A DNA stretch of 33,068 nucleotides from CAYZWU01 sp964482235 (GTDB taxonomy: Bacteria; Planctomycetota; B15-G4; CAYZWU01), in NCBI GenBank assembly GCA_964482235.1, contig CAYZWU010000058.1, forward strand, positions 1 through 33,068, in the 5' to 3' direction. Below the pieces are notes generated by a model. It worked only from the letters and a program-made list of their open reading frames with translations. It did no database searches and was not told where the DNA came from. The number at the start of each line of letters is the position of its first letter. Within the stretch, counting starts at the first letter, position 1. The position numbers were made by a program, and so were the translations under genes. This document shows, piece by piece, positions 7,777 to 16,232 of the stretch.

Positions 7777-10700
7777 TCAGGGCACGAGCTCGACATTGAC
7801 CGGGTTGGAAACGAAGTCGAAGGTACCCGTCAGGGTGAACGCCAGGGTGAGCGTCATGCCAACGTACTGGGGCGGCACCGTGCCGATGCTCAGGGTGGCG
7901 ACCGACTCGCCGTCGTTGTCCAGGTAATCCCGGAAGTTCTGGAACATCGGTGAGTTGAAGTTGTTCATGATGATGCTGGAAACCTGGTCGAAGTTGATGG
8001 GAAGCACCTTGCCGCTCGGCAGCGTGGTTCCGGGATACGACCCGCTCACCGAACCAAGCACGGCGTACTCGCGACCGGCAAAGGTCGCACCGGCGTCGAG
8101 GAAGATGTTCACGTCGCCGCCCGACGCGTTCAGCGTGTACGAATCGACCCAGATGGAGGCGCTGTAGTTGATCCGGCTCACCTCGAAGTCGTCGAGGCCG
8201 GCCTCGGTGATCGAGTTGTTCGGCTGGTCCTGGGCGTTGAAGCGGACCTTGACCTGGGCCGTGGGCGTCACGTGATCGGCCACGTTGAAGTCGTAGTAGC
8301 CCCAGGCGCTGTTGCTGGCATAGGTGTTCAGAACGGTGGTCCAGCTCGTGCCGTTGTTGTTGGAGATCTGGATCTGGAACGGATCGTCGCCGTCACGGCC
8401 GTAGAACCAGTAGTAGCAGCTGATGACCGCGTCGCCGTCCGAAAGGTCGATGGTCGGGGAAATCAGGCGGGTGGGTCCGCCGTCGATGTCGTAGTCAGAG
8501 TAGGTGCCGTTGACCGGACCGTTCTCCGTGACGAAGCATAGGGTTCCCGTACCGGCCGGATTGTCGTCCACCGGCGCGACCTGTCCACCGGAGGTGGGAT
8601 TCGGATCGCACCGCTCCCACGTACCGGTGGAGACGTTCACATCCTCGACGGTCCATCCCATGTCGGTCTCGAAGTTGTCATGAAGCAGGATCTCGGGGAT
8701 CCCCTCGATCCCGAAGGTGAAGGTCTCGGTCGGCGCGTTGATCGGGCAGGTGACCGTGGAGCCGCCGTCGCCCTGGGCGCTCACGTAGAACTGGGGCACG
8801 CTGTCGGGCCGCACGCCGGGAACCAGGGCGCCGTAAAGATCGGAGCCCAGGTCGGTGAGAGACACCGTGTCGAAGGGATCGGCCGGATCGAACCGGAAGT
8901 GCACCGTCCCCGAGCCGGGAACGTAGTTCTCCGTCCCGCCCAGGATGCAGGCCGTCACCTCGGCCGGCTCGCCCGGGAGGACCGGATCAGGCTCGCCGTC
9001 GGGAAGCCAGATGTCGAGAGGCAGGCCCGACTGGACCACGGCCTGGCCCTCGTAGCGCGAGTGGTTCAGCATCGTTCCGGTCACGTAGACGATGCCGGGA
9101 TAACCGGGAGGATCGATGGGGATCGACTGCACGCTTCCCGTGCCGATGGCCGTGCCGAGAACCCTGCCGTCGAAGGCAACGGCGACCAGGCAGCCCGCGT
9201 CGGCCAGCACGTCGAACGTGGTGGCCTGGCTCGAGAGGCTTCCCGCATGCTGCACCGACAGGGCCTGCGGCACCTCGTCGCAGATCCGGGTGAAGGCGTC
9301 GCCGTGCATGTGGAAGAGGTGGTAGGTAATGGTCTTGTCACCGTTATTGTAGGGCCACGAGGAGGCGGCAAGGTACCACTTGCCCGAGGCCTGGGCGAAT
9401 CCGGGCATCAGCATGTTGTCGCCCGTGCTCCCGCCGTAGCCGGGATCGAAGTTCGGCCACATCGAGTCGTGCATCCCCCAGACGAAGGTGTCGTTCACGA
9501 AGGAGTACGAGACCTCGGAAGCCGCGATGACGCCGAGCGCGCCGTGCTGCATCCTGTGGAACGCCTCGGCGAAGCACTGGGGGCTGTAGTCGTACTTGCC
9601 GGTGAGGCAGTTGATCGACATGACGAAGCAGAGGTCGTCGTTGCTCAGGCCGCTCAGGCTGCCGATGTTGTAGCTCGGCTCGCCCCAGCCTTCCTCGTAG
9701 CCGTGGTCGCGGTGCAGCATGTAGAAGGCGCCCGAGTTGATGTCGTTGTTGATCCGCGTGGCGTTCCCGCCCCAGTCGGTCAGGTGCCCCGGCGTGGCGG
9801 GGATGTACCCGAGACCGTTGGGGCCGAAGTAGTTCACCACCGTGGAGGTGTTCGTTGCCGTGGACCAGACACTCCCCGGCGACCCGGAGTAGATGGCGTA
9901 CTCGCGCACCGGGCTCTTGCCCTGCTCGTTGGTCAGGAAGCCGAAGATCACCTCGGTGCAGAGGATGAACCACCGCTCGGTCTGCCAGCCGCCCGCCATG
10001 ATCGGGTTGGCGTAGAACGACGCGTTCAAGGGCGGATTCATCTCGTAATCCATGAACTTGCCGATCGTGAGCGCCAGCTCGGAGGCGTTGTTCGCCGTGA
10101 TCCGGGCCACATTGATGTCGGGCAGAGTGTTGCCCGTCACGTCGGCGTATAGGTTGTCCGAAAGGACCGGACCGAAGTAGCCGCTCACCGAGTTGGCCGG
10201 TATCTGCGACCGGTCGCCAAGCATGAGGGCGGCCACCGGCTTGAGGGTCCAGTTGTTGTAGGCGTCGACGATCTTGCTGTCGATGCCGTTCGCCGTGCCC
10301 CCCAGGTCGGCGATGTTGAACACGTTCGTCGCGATCCCCTGCTTGACCCGGAAATCCTTGATCGTCTCGGCCCAGTCGAGGAAGTCGGGATCGTCGGGCG
10401 AGAAAATCATGTACTCGCACTCCTCGCCCCGCGACTTAGCCTGCTTCGTGTCGAAGTCGACGATCGGCAGGGTCGGGTAGTTGAGAAGCTGCTGCCTGAG
10501 CATCGGCTCGAACCAGCGGCTCCGGTAGGCCGTGTCTCCGAATCGGCCGTTGCCGCCCCGGAAGGTGACCTTGACCCTGAGGTCGGTGTAGACCACCAGC
10601 TGGCGGCTCACCGGGTTGTAGCCGAAAGGAGTGATCCCCACGATGGCCACGTCCACGCCCCGCATCTGCGTGATGCCGGACAGGAGCACCGGCGCGGCCG

Positions 10701-11145
10701 GGTAGAAGGCGTCGCTGCCGTAGATGGCCGGATCCCTCTCGTAGGCGGGCGGCGTGTCGTCGCCCTCGATCTGGATCGGCGCAGCCGGGCAGACCACGAT
10801 CCCTTCCCTCGTCACGGTCCTGTAGTCAACGAGCTCGAAGGAGACATCGGCGCCCTGCGGCACGGCGAAGTAGCGCCCCATGCCGGGAAGATCCGGCGCG
10901 CCGGCGTTGTTGGGGAGGATGACGCCGGGAATCCCGACGGTGGTGAAGGTTTCACCCTTGTAGTCGATCTGGCCAAGCTCCATCCGTGACAGGGAAAAGA
11001 CCAGCTCGAGGCCTGTCGGCGACTGGGATACCAGGTTGAATCCGTCGTCGCCCCAGCTGTCCTCGAACTGCACGGTCTCCGCTGTCCCGATTCCGGTAAA
11101 CAGCATGCCGATCAACACGAGCAATGAGATCGATTTCCAGCGCAT
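7777..11145 (-). CDS. Secreted gingipain-type (C25) cysteine peptidase, copy 2, with C-terminal extension
   Basis: 1122 aa. ATG start with AAGGAG 8 nt upstream, then a signal peptide ending GIGTA. The propeptide and C25 regions are collinear with the downstream paralogue. Likely catalytic residues are His481 (HRDHG) and Cys513 (MSINCLTG). After the gingipain-like Ig module (about 625-710) this copy continues with about 300 residues missing from copy 1. These comprise a beta-rich linker (about 715-820), a MAM/jelly-roll-like module from FETDMGW to GLDDFEV (about 830-1000) that resembles carbohydrate- or protein-binding modules of secreted hydrolases, and a tail of about 115 residues ending FVSNPVNVELVP. 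The tail motif recurs at the C-terminus of the beta-helix protein at 31106-33013. Domain names for the extension are my reading of the pattern, not a search result. Confidence 0.88.
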   Translation of the reverse strand: MRWKSISLLVLIGMLFTGIGTAETVQFEDSWGDDGFNLVSQSPTGLELVFSLSRMELGQIDYKGETFTTVGIPGVILPNNAGAPDLPGMGRYFAVPQGADVSFELVDYRTVTREGIVVCPAAPIQIEGDDTPPAYERDPAIYGSDAFYPAAPVLLSGITQMRGVDVAIVGITPFGYNPVSRQLVVYTDLRVKVTFRGGNGRFGDTAYRSRWFEPMLRQQLLNYPTLPIVDFDTKQAKSRGEECEYMIFSPDDPDFLDWAETIKDFRVKQGIATNVFNIADLGGTANGIDSKIVDAYNNWTLKPVAALMLGDRSQIPANSVSGYFGPVLSDNLYADVTGNTLPDINVARITANNASELALTIGKFMDYEMNPPLNASFYANPIMAGGWQTERWFILCTEVIFGFLTNEQGKSPVREYAIYSGSPGSVWSTATNTSTVVNYFGPNGLGYIPATPGHLTDWGGNATRINNDINSGAFYMLHRDHGYEEGWGEPSYNIGSLSGLSNDDLCFVMSINCLTGKYDYSPQCFAEAFHRMQHGALGVIAASEVSYSFVNDTFVWGMHDSMWPNFDPGYGGSTGDNMLMPGFAQASGKWYLAASSWPYNNGDKTITYHLFHMHGDAFTRICDEVPQALSVQHAGSLSSQATTFDVLADAGCLVAVAFDGRVLGTAIGTGSVQSIPIDPPGYPGIVYVTGTMLNHSRYEGQAVVQSGLPLDIWLPDGEPDPVLPGEPAEVTACILGGTENYVPGSGTVHFRFDPADPFDTVSLTDLGSDLYGALVPGVRPDSVPQFYVSAQGDGGSTVTCPINAPTETFTFGIEGIPEILLHDNFETDMGWTVEDVNVSTGTWERCDPNPTSGGQVAPVDDNPAGTGTLCFVTENGPVNGTYSDYDIDGGPTRLISPTIDLSDGDAVISCYYWFYGRDGDDPFQIQISNNNGTSWTTVLNTYASNSAWGYYDFNVADHVTPTAQVKVRFNAQDQPNNSITEAGLDDFEVSRINYSASIWVDSYTLNASGGDVNIFLDAGATFAGREYAVLGSVSGSYPGTTLPSGKVLPINFDQVSSIIMNNFNSPMFQNFRDYLDNDGESVATLSIGTVPPQYVGMTLTLAFTLTGTFDFVSNPVNVELVP

Positions 11146-11265
11146 TTCTCTCTCCTTGAGCTCAGATTAGTTGAATGAAAACGGGTTTCAAACAGCCTTC
11201 GATGAAGCGCAACGGTTGATCGGCTTCAACAATGGGCTATTAAGGCTTAATCGGGTGCATTGGGC

Positions 11266-11295
11266 ATCATACTGTATCCAAATCGATATTTGTAA
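11266..11295 (-). promoter_or_regulatory. Promoter of C25 peptidase copy 2
   Basis: On the minus strand there is a -35 TTACAA (11290-11295), an 18-bp spacer and a -10 TATGAT (11266-11271) in an AT-rich divergent intergenic region. It leaves a 5' leader of roughly 115 nt before the ATG at 11145, in which I see no recognisable riboswitch. Confidence 0.4.
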
Positions 11296-11358
11296 GGAAT
11301 TGTTAACATTCCTCCCCTCGACAATAGCGGGCCGAGGCGGCCCATCCTGATGGACGAT

Positions 11359-11387
11359 TTGCATGAAGATCGGCTTTCGACTATAAG
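11359..11387 (+). promoter_or_regulatory. Promoter of the DUF362 gene
   Basis: -35 TTGCAT (11359-11364), a 17-bp spacer and -10 TATAAG (11382-11387), about 45 bp before the ATG at 11433. It diverges from the peptidase promoter. Confidence 0.5.
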
Positions 11388-11432
11388 AGCAGCATCGATT
11401 TGCCGGACAGAGTTTTTTCGAGGAGACAGCTC

Positions 11433-12581
11433 ATGGATGAAAAGCACGGTCGGAGAGTCACCAGAAGGTCTTTTCTCAAGGGTTCGGCTACCGGTATCGC
11501 AGGAACGGTGGCGGGCGTTCCGGCCTTCGGCGCAGCGCCGATGCTCTACCTTCCCAAGACGGCCGTCGGCCTCGGCAAGGGCGAGTCGCCCCACCCCAAC
11601 ATCAGCGGATTCCGCGTCGTGGGGATCCACGACAAGAAGATGACCACCGAGGAATCCCCTGTCTGCCCGTGGAGGAGCCAGCAGAAGCTGGTGGACGACG
11701 CAGTGGTCGAGGACAACGTCGACGCCATGGCCATGGCCCTGACCGAGGAGAAGAATATCAGCGACGCGTGGAAGGCGATCTTCGTCAAGCCGGCCGGCAA
11801 GAGCTGGAGCGACGTCGTGGTGGCGATCAAGACCAACAACATCGCCAGGCAACACACGCGCACCGCGGTGATGCGCAAGATCTGCCGCGTCCTCGTGGAC
11901 GAGATCGGGGTGAAGGGAAGCAGGATCTTCATCTATGACGGCTGCCACGGAGCCGACATGACGAAGAAGACGCCGTTCGAGGATCTTCCCGATGGATGCC
12001 ACATCGCCAGCCGGTGGGGCAAGATCAAGAGCCCCGTCCCCATCCCCTCTCCCTGGAAGGAGGGCGGGATGAAAGCCGACTGCATGGCGAACCTGGCGGC
12101 GAACGAGGCCGACATCCTGGTCAACATCGCCCTCTGCAAGGGACACTATCCGAGGTACGGCGCCTTCACCATGACGATGAAGAACCACCTCGGCACCTTC
12201 GATCCGCGCTGGGCTCACGAGAAGCAGGATCCGGACAACCAGACCAACTACCTCTTCGGCATCAACAGGACTCCCGAGGTGGTGGGCGAGATCGATCCCG
12301 GTTCCGGCAAGGTGCTCTTCCCCAGGCAGCAGCTCTGCCTGATCGATGCGATCTGGGCCAGCGAGAAGGGCCCCATGTGCGACACTTCGCACCAGCCGAA
12401 CCGCCTCTTCATGGGCACCTTTTCACCGGTCCTCGACTATCACGTGGCCAGGCGCTTCCGCAAGAATGTGATGAAGTGGGCCATCGACGAGACCGTGACC
12501 GAGCGCTTCCTCACCGACTTCGGCTTCGAGAAGAGCGACCTGATCGACCAGGGAAAGATCATCGACGCGAAGAAGGCGTGA
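11433..12581 (+). CDS. Tat-exported DUF362 domain protein
   Basis: 382 aa. The start is the ATG at 11433, with GAGGAG about 8 nt upstream; an upstream in-frame TTG at 11400 lacks this site. A twin-arginine motif RRSFLKG at residues 11-17 is followed by a hydrophobic Ala/Gly stretch (GSATGIAGTVAGVPAFGAAP), so it is probably exported folded and possibly with a cofactor. The body fits DUF362: repeated Asp/Asn-rich beta-alpha segments such as VVVAIKTNN, a conserved GCHGAD, and ILVNIALCKGHYPRYGAFTMTMKNH. DUF362 proteins are often linked to redox or iron-sulfur functions, but no CxxCxxC cluster is visible here and the reaction is unknown. Its last 23 bp overlap the end of the convergent sfsA fusion. 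Confidence 0.8.
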   Translation: MDEKHGRRVTRRSFLKGSATGIAGTVAGVPAFGAAPMLYLPKTAVGLGKGESPHPNISGFRVVGIHDKKMTTEESPVCPWRSQQKLVDDAVVEDNVDAMAMALTEEKNISDAWKAIFVKPAGKSWSDVVVAIKTNNIARQHTRTAVMRKICRVLVDEIGVKGSRIFIYDGCHGADMTKKTPFEDLPDGCHIASRWGKIKSPVPIPSPWKEGGMKADCMANLAANEADILVNIALCKGHYPRYGAFTMTMKNHLGTFDPRWAHEKQDPDNQTNYLFGINRTPEVVGEIDPGSGKVLFPRQQLCLIDAIWASEKGPMCDTSHQPNRLFMGTFSPVLDYHVARRFRKNVMKWAIDETVTERFLTDFGFEKSDLIDQGKIIDAKKA

Positions 12582-13728
12582 TCTTCCCGGCGAGCTCCGG
12601 CGTGATGAGCCTGTCCATCCGGAAATGCAGAACGATCTCCATGAAGCGGCGCGAGTCGAGGGGATCGCCCTCCATCCGGAAGAGGTGTGACGGGCAGTTG
12701 CAGTCCGACGCCCCGAAGCCGCCGACCTCCTCGGCGCCGGTATCGCGCACCGCCCGGGCCAGCGAGCACTCGAGGTCGTCCCGCGTGACCACCGGGATCG
12801 CCGCATGAAACTCCGCCGCCTCGCGCAGGTAGTCGATGTGCCAGAAGAGCTTCTTGCCGCGCCGCCTGTGCCGGGCCAGGCGCTTGGTCAGGCCGCGGGC
12901 CGCTGATCCGGCATAGATGTAGAACCCCTTCTCGAAGGCGATGCGGCCGAGCCGGCCCACCTCGAGCACACGCTTCCGGCGCAGCCTGAGAATCACCAGG
13001 TAGGCCCCTCTGTCGCCGGCCTCGCGCCGCACGATCTCCCAGGGGATCTCGATCGTCTTCACCCGGTCCTCGAGAAGCAGGTCGTTCGTCCATCCCACGG
13101 ACAGGGGGATGATCCGGATCTTCTTCCCGGCCTCGACGAGCGCCTCGGTGAAGGCGTGATCCACGTGGTACTCGGGAAGGAAGAAGCGCGCCTCGCTGCT
13201 CTGCACGAGAAAGAGGACGACGCCTCTCTCCCTCCTTCCGTCGAGAGCGGCCAGCTCCTCAACATGCCGCCTCCCGCGATCTGTCACCGCATCGGGAAAC
13301 ATCGCCATCCCGCCGCTGAAGAGGGTGCACGACTTGACCTCGAGATAGACCTCGCGCCCCCCCTCCCGGAGCAGGAAGTCGAAGCGGCTCGACCCGTGCT
13401 TCACCTCGCTGCGGACGACCCTGGCCTTCTCGAGACCGGGGACGCGCCGCTGCTCGAGCAGCAGGCCGGCCACCCTGTTGGCGCTGTGGGTGTCGAGCAC
13501 GATCGGCCGGCCGTTCCGCTCCACCGCCACGGCCGTCCACTTCATCTTGCGGCCCTTGCCCTCGGCCCTCTCGAGATGGAGGGTGCAGCCGGGGAAAAAG
13601 AGCTCCCAGAGCCTGCCGGGATTGGGCAGGTAGGCCTTCACCTTCCGGCCCCGGAGCTCGCAGTCGAGGACGAAACGGTTCAATCTCGCGCGGAAGGTCG
13701 CCTTCTCGGTCTCCTTGAAGAATCTCAT
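12559..13728 (-). CDS. sfsA: SfsA nuclease-like protein fused to DUF123 (GIY-YIG-type)
   Basis: 389 aa, a two-domain fusion. Residues 1-225 are SfsA: an N-terminal OB-like part (ARLNRFV, YLPNPGRL, family-typical) followed by a PD-(D/E)XK-like core with D117 (SRFDFLL) and E130-V-K132 (VYLEVKSCTL). Residues about 243-350 match DUF123, a GIY-YIG-related module: GAYLVILRL, FYIYAGSA, RLARHRRRGKKLFWHIDYL and the closing CNCPSHLF. A role in nucleic-acid cleavage or processing is inferred from both folds; the old name, sugar fermentation stimulation, says little about function. The start chosen is ATG 13728 (MRFFKE, the usual SfsA N-terminus, AAGGA upstream); a start at 13773 would add 15 residues. 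The 3' end overlaps the DUF362 gene tail-to-tail by 23 bp. Confidence 0.85.
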   Translation of the reverse strand: MRFFKETEKATFRARLNRFVLDCELRGRKVKAYLPNPGRLWELFFPGCTLHLERAEGKGRKMKWTAVAVERNGRPIVLDTHSANRVAGLLLEQRRVPGLEKARVVRSEVKHGSSRFDFLLREGGREVYLEVKSCTLFSGGMAMFPDAVTDRGRRHVEELAALDGRRERGVVLFLVQSSEARFFLPEYHVDHAFTEALVEAGKKIRIIPLSVGWTNDLLLEDRVKTIEIPWEIVRREAGDRGAYLVILRLRRKRVLEVGRLGRIAFEKGFYIYAGSAARGLTKRLARHRRRGKKLFWHIDYLREAAEFHAAIPVVTRDDLECSLARAVRDTGAEEVGGFGASDCNCPSHLFRMEGDPLDSRRFMEIVLHFRMDRLITPELAGKITPSSRR

Positions 13729-13834
13729 GCAAAGAGGGTCCTTTTCTCGTGGTCGGAACGAATCCGCTTTCATTTCTCAGCAAGAATAGATACATTATTG
13801 AGCGAGCCTGAATCCAACAAGAAAGGATCCCGCC

Positions 13835-15577
13835 ATGCTGAACCGCGAAAGAAAGCTGCTCTTCCTCTGCCTTCTCATCGTTCTGCCCGGACTCCTCTGC
13901 GGCGCCGCAGCCGCCCAGGGGGCCAAGGTCCCCTATGCCACATCACCCGACTGGACCTCGGCCGATCACGGCGTGGCCACGGGATGCGGCTTCGGCGACA
14001 TCAACGGCGACGGCTGGCCGGACCTCGTCGTGGCCAATGGAAACGACATCTATCGCGAGCGGGTCCGCGTCTACTACAACCAGGGGAACGGCACCTTTCC
14101 CGCCAATCCCTCCTGGTCCTCGTCGGACATCGACTACCACGGCCACCTCTCGATCGGCGACGTGAACGACGACGGCTGGCTCGACGTGGCCGTCTCGGTC
14201 TTTCTCGGCCCCGGCTCGTGGCAGGAGGGATACGCCAAGCTCTACCTGAACAACGGCTCGGGCGCCCTGCAGTCGACTCCGGCCTGGGTCTCCCAGGACA
14301 CCTTCTACACCTTCTCCCTGGCCCTGGGCGATGCCGACGGCGACGGCGACCTCGACCTGGCCGTGGCCACGGGGGACTCCTACTCCATGTCCTTCGACAG
14401 GAACAGGATCTACTACAACACAGGCGGCGTGCTGGGCAACCTGCCCGGTTGGTTTGCCACCGAGAACGGCGTCAGCATGGACGCGGCCTGGGAGGACATG
14501 GACAACGACGGTGACCTCGATCTCGTCTTCTGCACGGCCAACGGTCCGATGCGGATTCATTACAGCGTCGGCGGATCGATCCAGAACACCGCCGGCTGGA
14601 CCGCCTCGTCGCCGTCGAGCCCCAGCGGCAACTCGCTCACACTGGGCGACGTCAACGGCGACGGCTACCCGGACATCGTCTTCTCGGACAACGACCAGCT
14701 CAGCGGCGGCTCGGGCCGTTTCATGGCCTATCTGAGCGACGGGTTCGGCGGCATGGCCTCCACTCCGGGATGGCAGTCCGAGCGGATCGGCTACGTGTCG
14801 GGAGTCGTTCTCTGCGACGTCCAGGGCGACGGGTGGATGGACGTGATCGGCGGATCGTGGTGGGGCGACGTGCGCGTCTACCTGAACGACGCGGGCAGCC
14901 TGAGCACGGCGGCCGACTGGGACACATCCACTTATAGCGTCGTCGAGGCGATCCCTCTCGGAGACCCGGACAACGAGGGCGTCTTCCAGGTGACGGGCGA
15001 GACCCGGCCGGGCGACGGTTCGCGCAAGGTCTTCCGCCTCGCGGAGACGCCGGTGGTTTCCATCGACCAGATTTTGGTGGACGGATCCGCGATCTCTCCC
15101 TCCCAGTACTGCCATGACGCGGAAACGGGCTGGGTCAGCCTGGACACAGCTCCCCTGACCTCCATCTCCTTCGACTACGAGAGCACCACGTCGATCGACT
15201 TCGCGGTGAGCAACTGGGACAGCTCCAGGGGGAACTACCTCTTCTACCGCGACGACCTGACCGCCACGCTGATCCCCCCGGCGAACTCGAGCGTCCAGCA
15301 GGGATCGTTCCTCCCCGTGACCGGCGTGATCGCCAACTACACCAGCGCACAGCATCCGGTGCATCTCATCGCCGAGGTGATCCTGCCGTCGAGCACGGTT
15401 CGCCAGGTGGGAAGCTGGAACCTCAACCTGGCGTCGAACCTGATCTTCTCGGCCGGCCAGAACTTCAATGTCCCGCAGGCCGCGCCCCTGGGCTCGTACG
15501 AGTTCATCCTGATCATGGAGGAAGGGGGATCGGAGATCGACAGGGACAGCTTCCCGTTCCAGGTGATCACTCTCTGA
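13835..15577 (+). CDS. Secreted FG-GAP/VCBS beta-propeller protein
   Basis: 580 aa. ATG start with AAAGGA about 8 nt upstream and a signal peptide ending GAAAAQG. Residues 40 to about 400 carry six calcium-loop FG-GAP repeats (DINGDGWPD, DVNDDGWLD, DADGDGDLD, DMDNDGDLD, DVNGDGYPD, DVQGDGWMD) and one degenerate copy (GDPDNEG), which fits a seven-bladed integrin-type propeller. The final 115 residues form a beta-sandwich ending APLGSYEFILIMEEGG...DSFPFQVITL, similar to the last domain of C25 peptidase copy 1. It probably acts as an extracellular or surface binding/adhesion protein. The ligand is unknown. The last 11 bp overlap the convergent ABC ATPase gene. Confidence 0.85.
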   Translation: MLNRERKLLFLCLLIVLPGLLCGAAAAQGAKVPYATSPDWTSADHGVATGCGFGDINGDGWPDLVVANGNDIYRERVRVYYNQGNGTFPANPSWSSSDIDYHGHLSIGDVNDDGWLDVAVSVFLGPGSWQEGYAKLYLNNGSGALQSTPAWVSQDTFYTFSLALGDADGDGDLDLAVATGDSYSMSFDRNRIYYNTGGVLGNLPGWFATENGVSMDAAWEDMDNDGDLDLVFCTANGPMRIHYSVGGSIQNTAGWTASSPSSPSGNSLTLGDVNGDGYPDIVFSDNDQLSGGSGRFMAYLSDGFGGMASTPGWQSERIGYVSGVVLCDVQGDGWMDVIGGSWWGDVRVYLNDAGSLSTAADWDTSTYSVVEAIPLGDPDNEGVFQVTGETRPGDGSRKVFRLAETPVVSIDQILVDGSAISPSQYCHDAETGWVSLDTAPLTSISFDYESTTSIDFAVSNWDSSRGNYLFYRDDLTATLIPPANSSVQQGSFLPVTGVIANYTSAQHPVHLIAEVILPSSTVRQVGSWNLNLASNLIFSAGQNFNVPQAAPLGSYEFILIMEEGGSEIDRDSFPFQVITL

Positions 15578-16232
15578 CGTCGAGGCGGCCCTGGTCGAGG
15601 CGGACGATCCGGCCGGCATACCGGTCGGCGGCCGTCCCGTGCGTCACCACCACCACCGTGCCTCCCTGCCCGGCATAGTCGGCCAGGTGCTCGAGGACGA
15701 AGTCGGCATTCTCCGGGTCGAGGTTTCCCGTGGGCTCGTCGGCCAGGACGAGCTTCGGCCTGTTCAGGAGCGCCCGGGCGACGGCGGTGCGCTGCCGCTC
15801 CCCCGCGCTGAGCTCCGACGGCTTGTGGGCCAGCCGGTCAGTGAGACCGAAGCGGTCGAGCAGGGCCCGCGCCTCGTCCCGTTTCGCCGCATCGGGCCCG
15901 GCGCCGCCTGCGAGAAGCACGTTCTCCAGGATCGTCAGGTAGGGAACGAGATAGTACATCTGGAAGACGAAGCCGACCTCCCCGGCCCGGAAGGCGGCCC
16001 GCTCGCCGGCGCCCATGGCATAAAGGTCGCTGCCGTTCAGCAGGACCGTGCCGCTCGAGGGACGGAGCATGCCCCCGCCGGCCAGGAGGAGGGTCGTCTT
16101 GCCCGAGCCGCTCGGGCCCCGGATCACGAGGAGTTCCCCCACAGCCACGTCTAACGAGACGCCGTCGAGCGCCCGGATCGCGCCGCCGCGCGTCCGGTAC
16201 GTCCTGCTCACCTCTTTGAAACCAAGCACCAT
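15567..16232 (-). CDS. ABC transporter ATPase, LolD/MacB type
   Basis: 221 aa, the usual length for stand-alone ATPases of the FtsE/LolD/MacB branch. Walker A is GPSGSGKT (39-46), Q-loop glutamine Q91, signature LSAGERQR (141-148), Walker B LVLADEP with catalytic E166, and H-loop H198. It hydrolyses ATP to drive conformational change in the adjacent permease, typically moving lipoproteins, peptides or other envelope substrates without carrying them through a membrane channel. The ATG at 16232 directly follows the TGA of the permease with no gap, so the pair is co-translated. Its stop lies inside the end of the convergent FG-GAP gene. Confidence 0.92.
   Translation of the reverse strand: MVLGFKEVSRTYRTRGGAIRALDGVSLDVAVGELLVIRGPSGSGKTTLLLAGGGMLRPSSGTVLLNGSDLYAMGAGERAAFRAGEVGFVFQMYYLVPYLTILENVLLAGGAGPDAAKRDEARALLDRFGLTDRLAHKPSELSAGERQRTAVARALLNRPKLVLADEPTGNLDPENADFVLEHLADYAGQGGTVVVVTHGTAADRYAGRIVRLDQGRLDVRE

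Noticed and set aside
8680..10152. 490-codon plus-strand open frame opposite C25 peptidase copy 2
   Set aside because: Composition (His/Arg/Val/Gly-rich) and lack of motifs show it is the mirror of the peptidase; a similar frame lies opposite copy 1 at 5909-6925.
5144..11145. Type IX secretion sorting domain on the C25 peptidases
   Set aside because: The ends do not show the usual Bacteroidetes pattern of a short Lys-rich terminal beta domain; they match the other exported proteins here instead.
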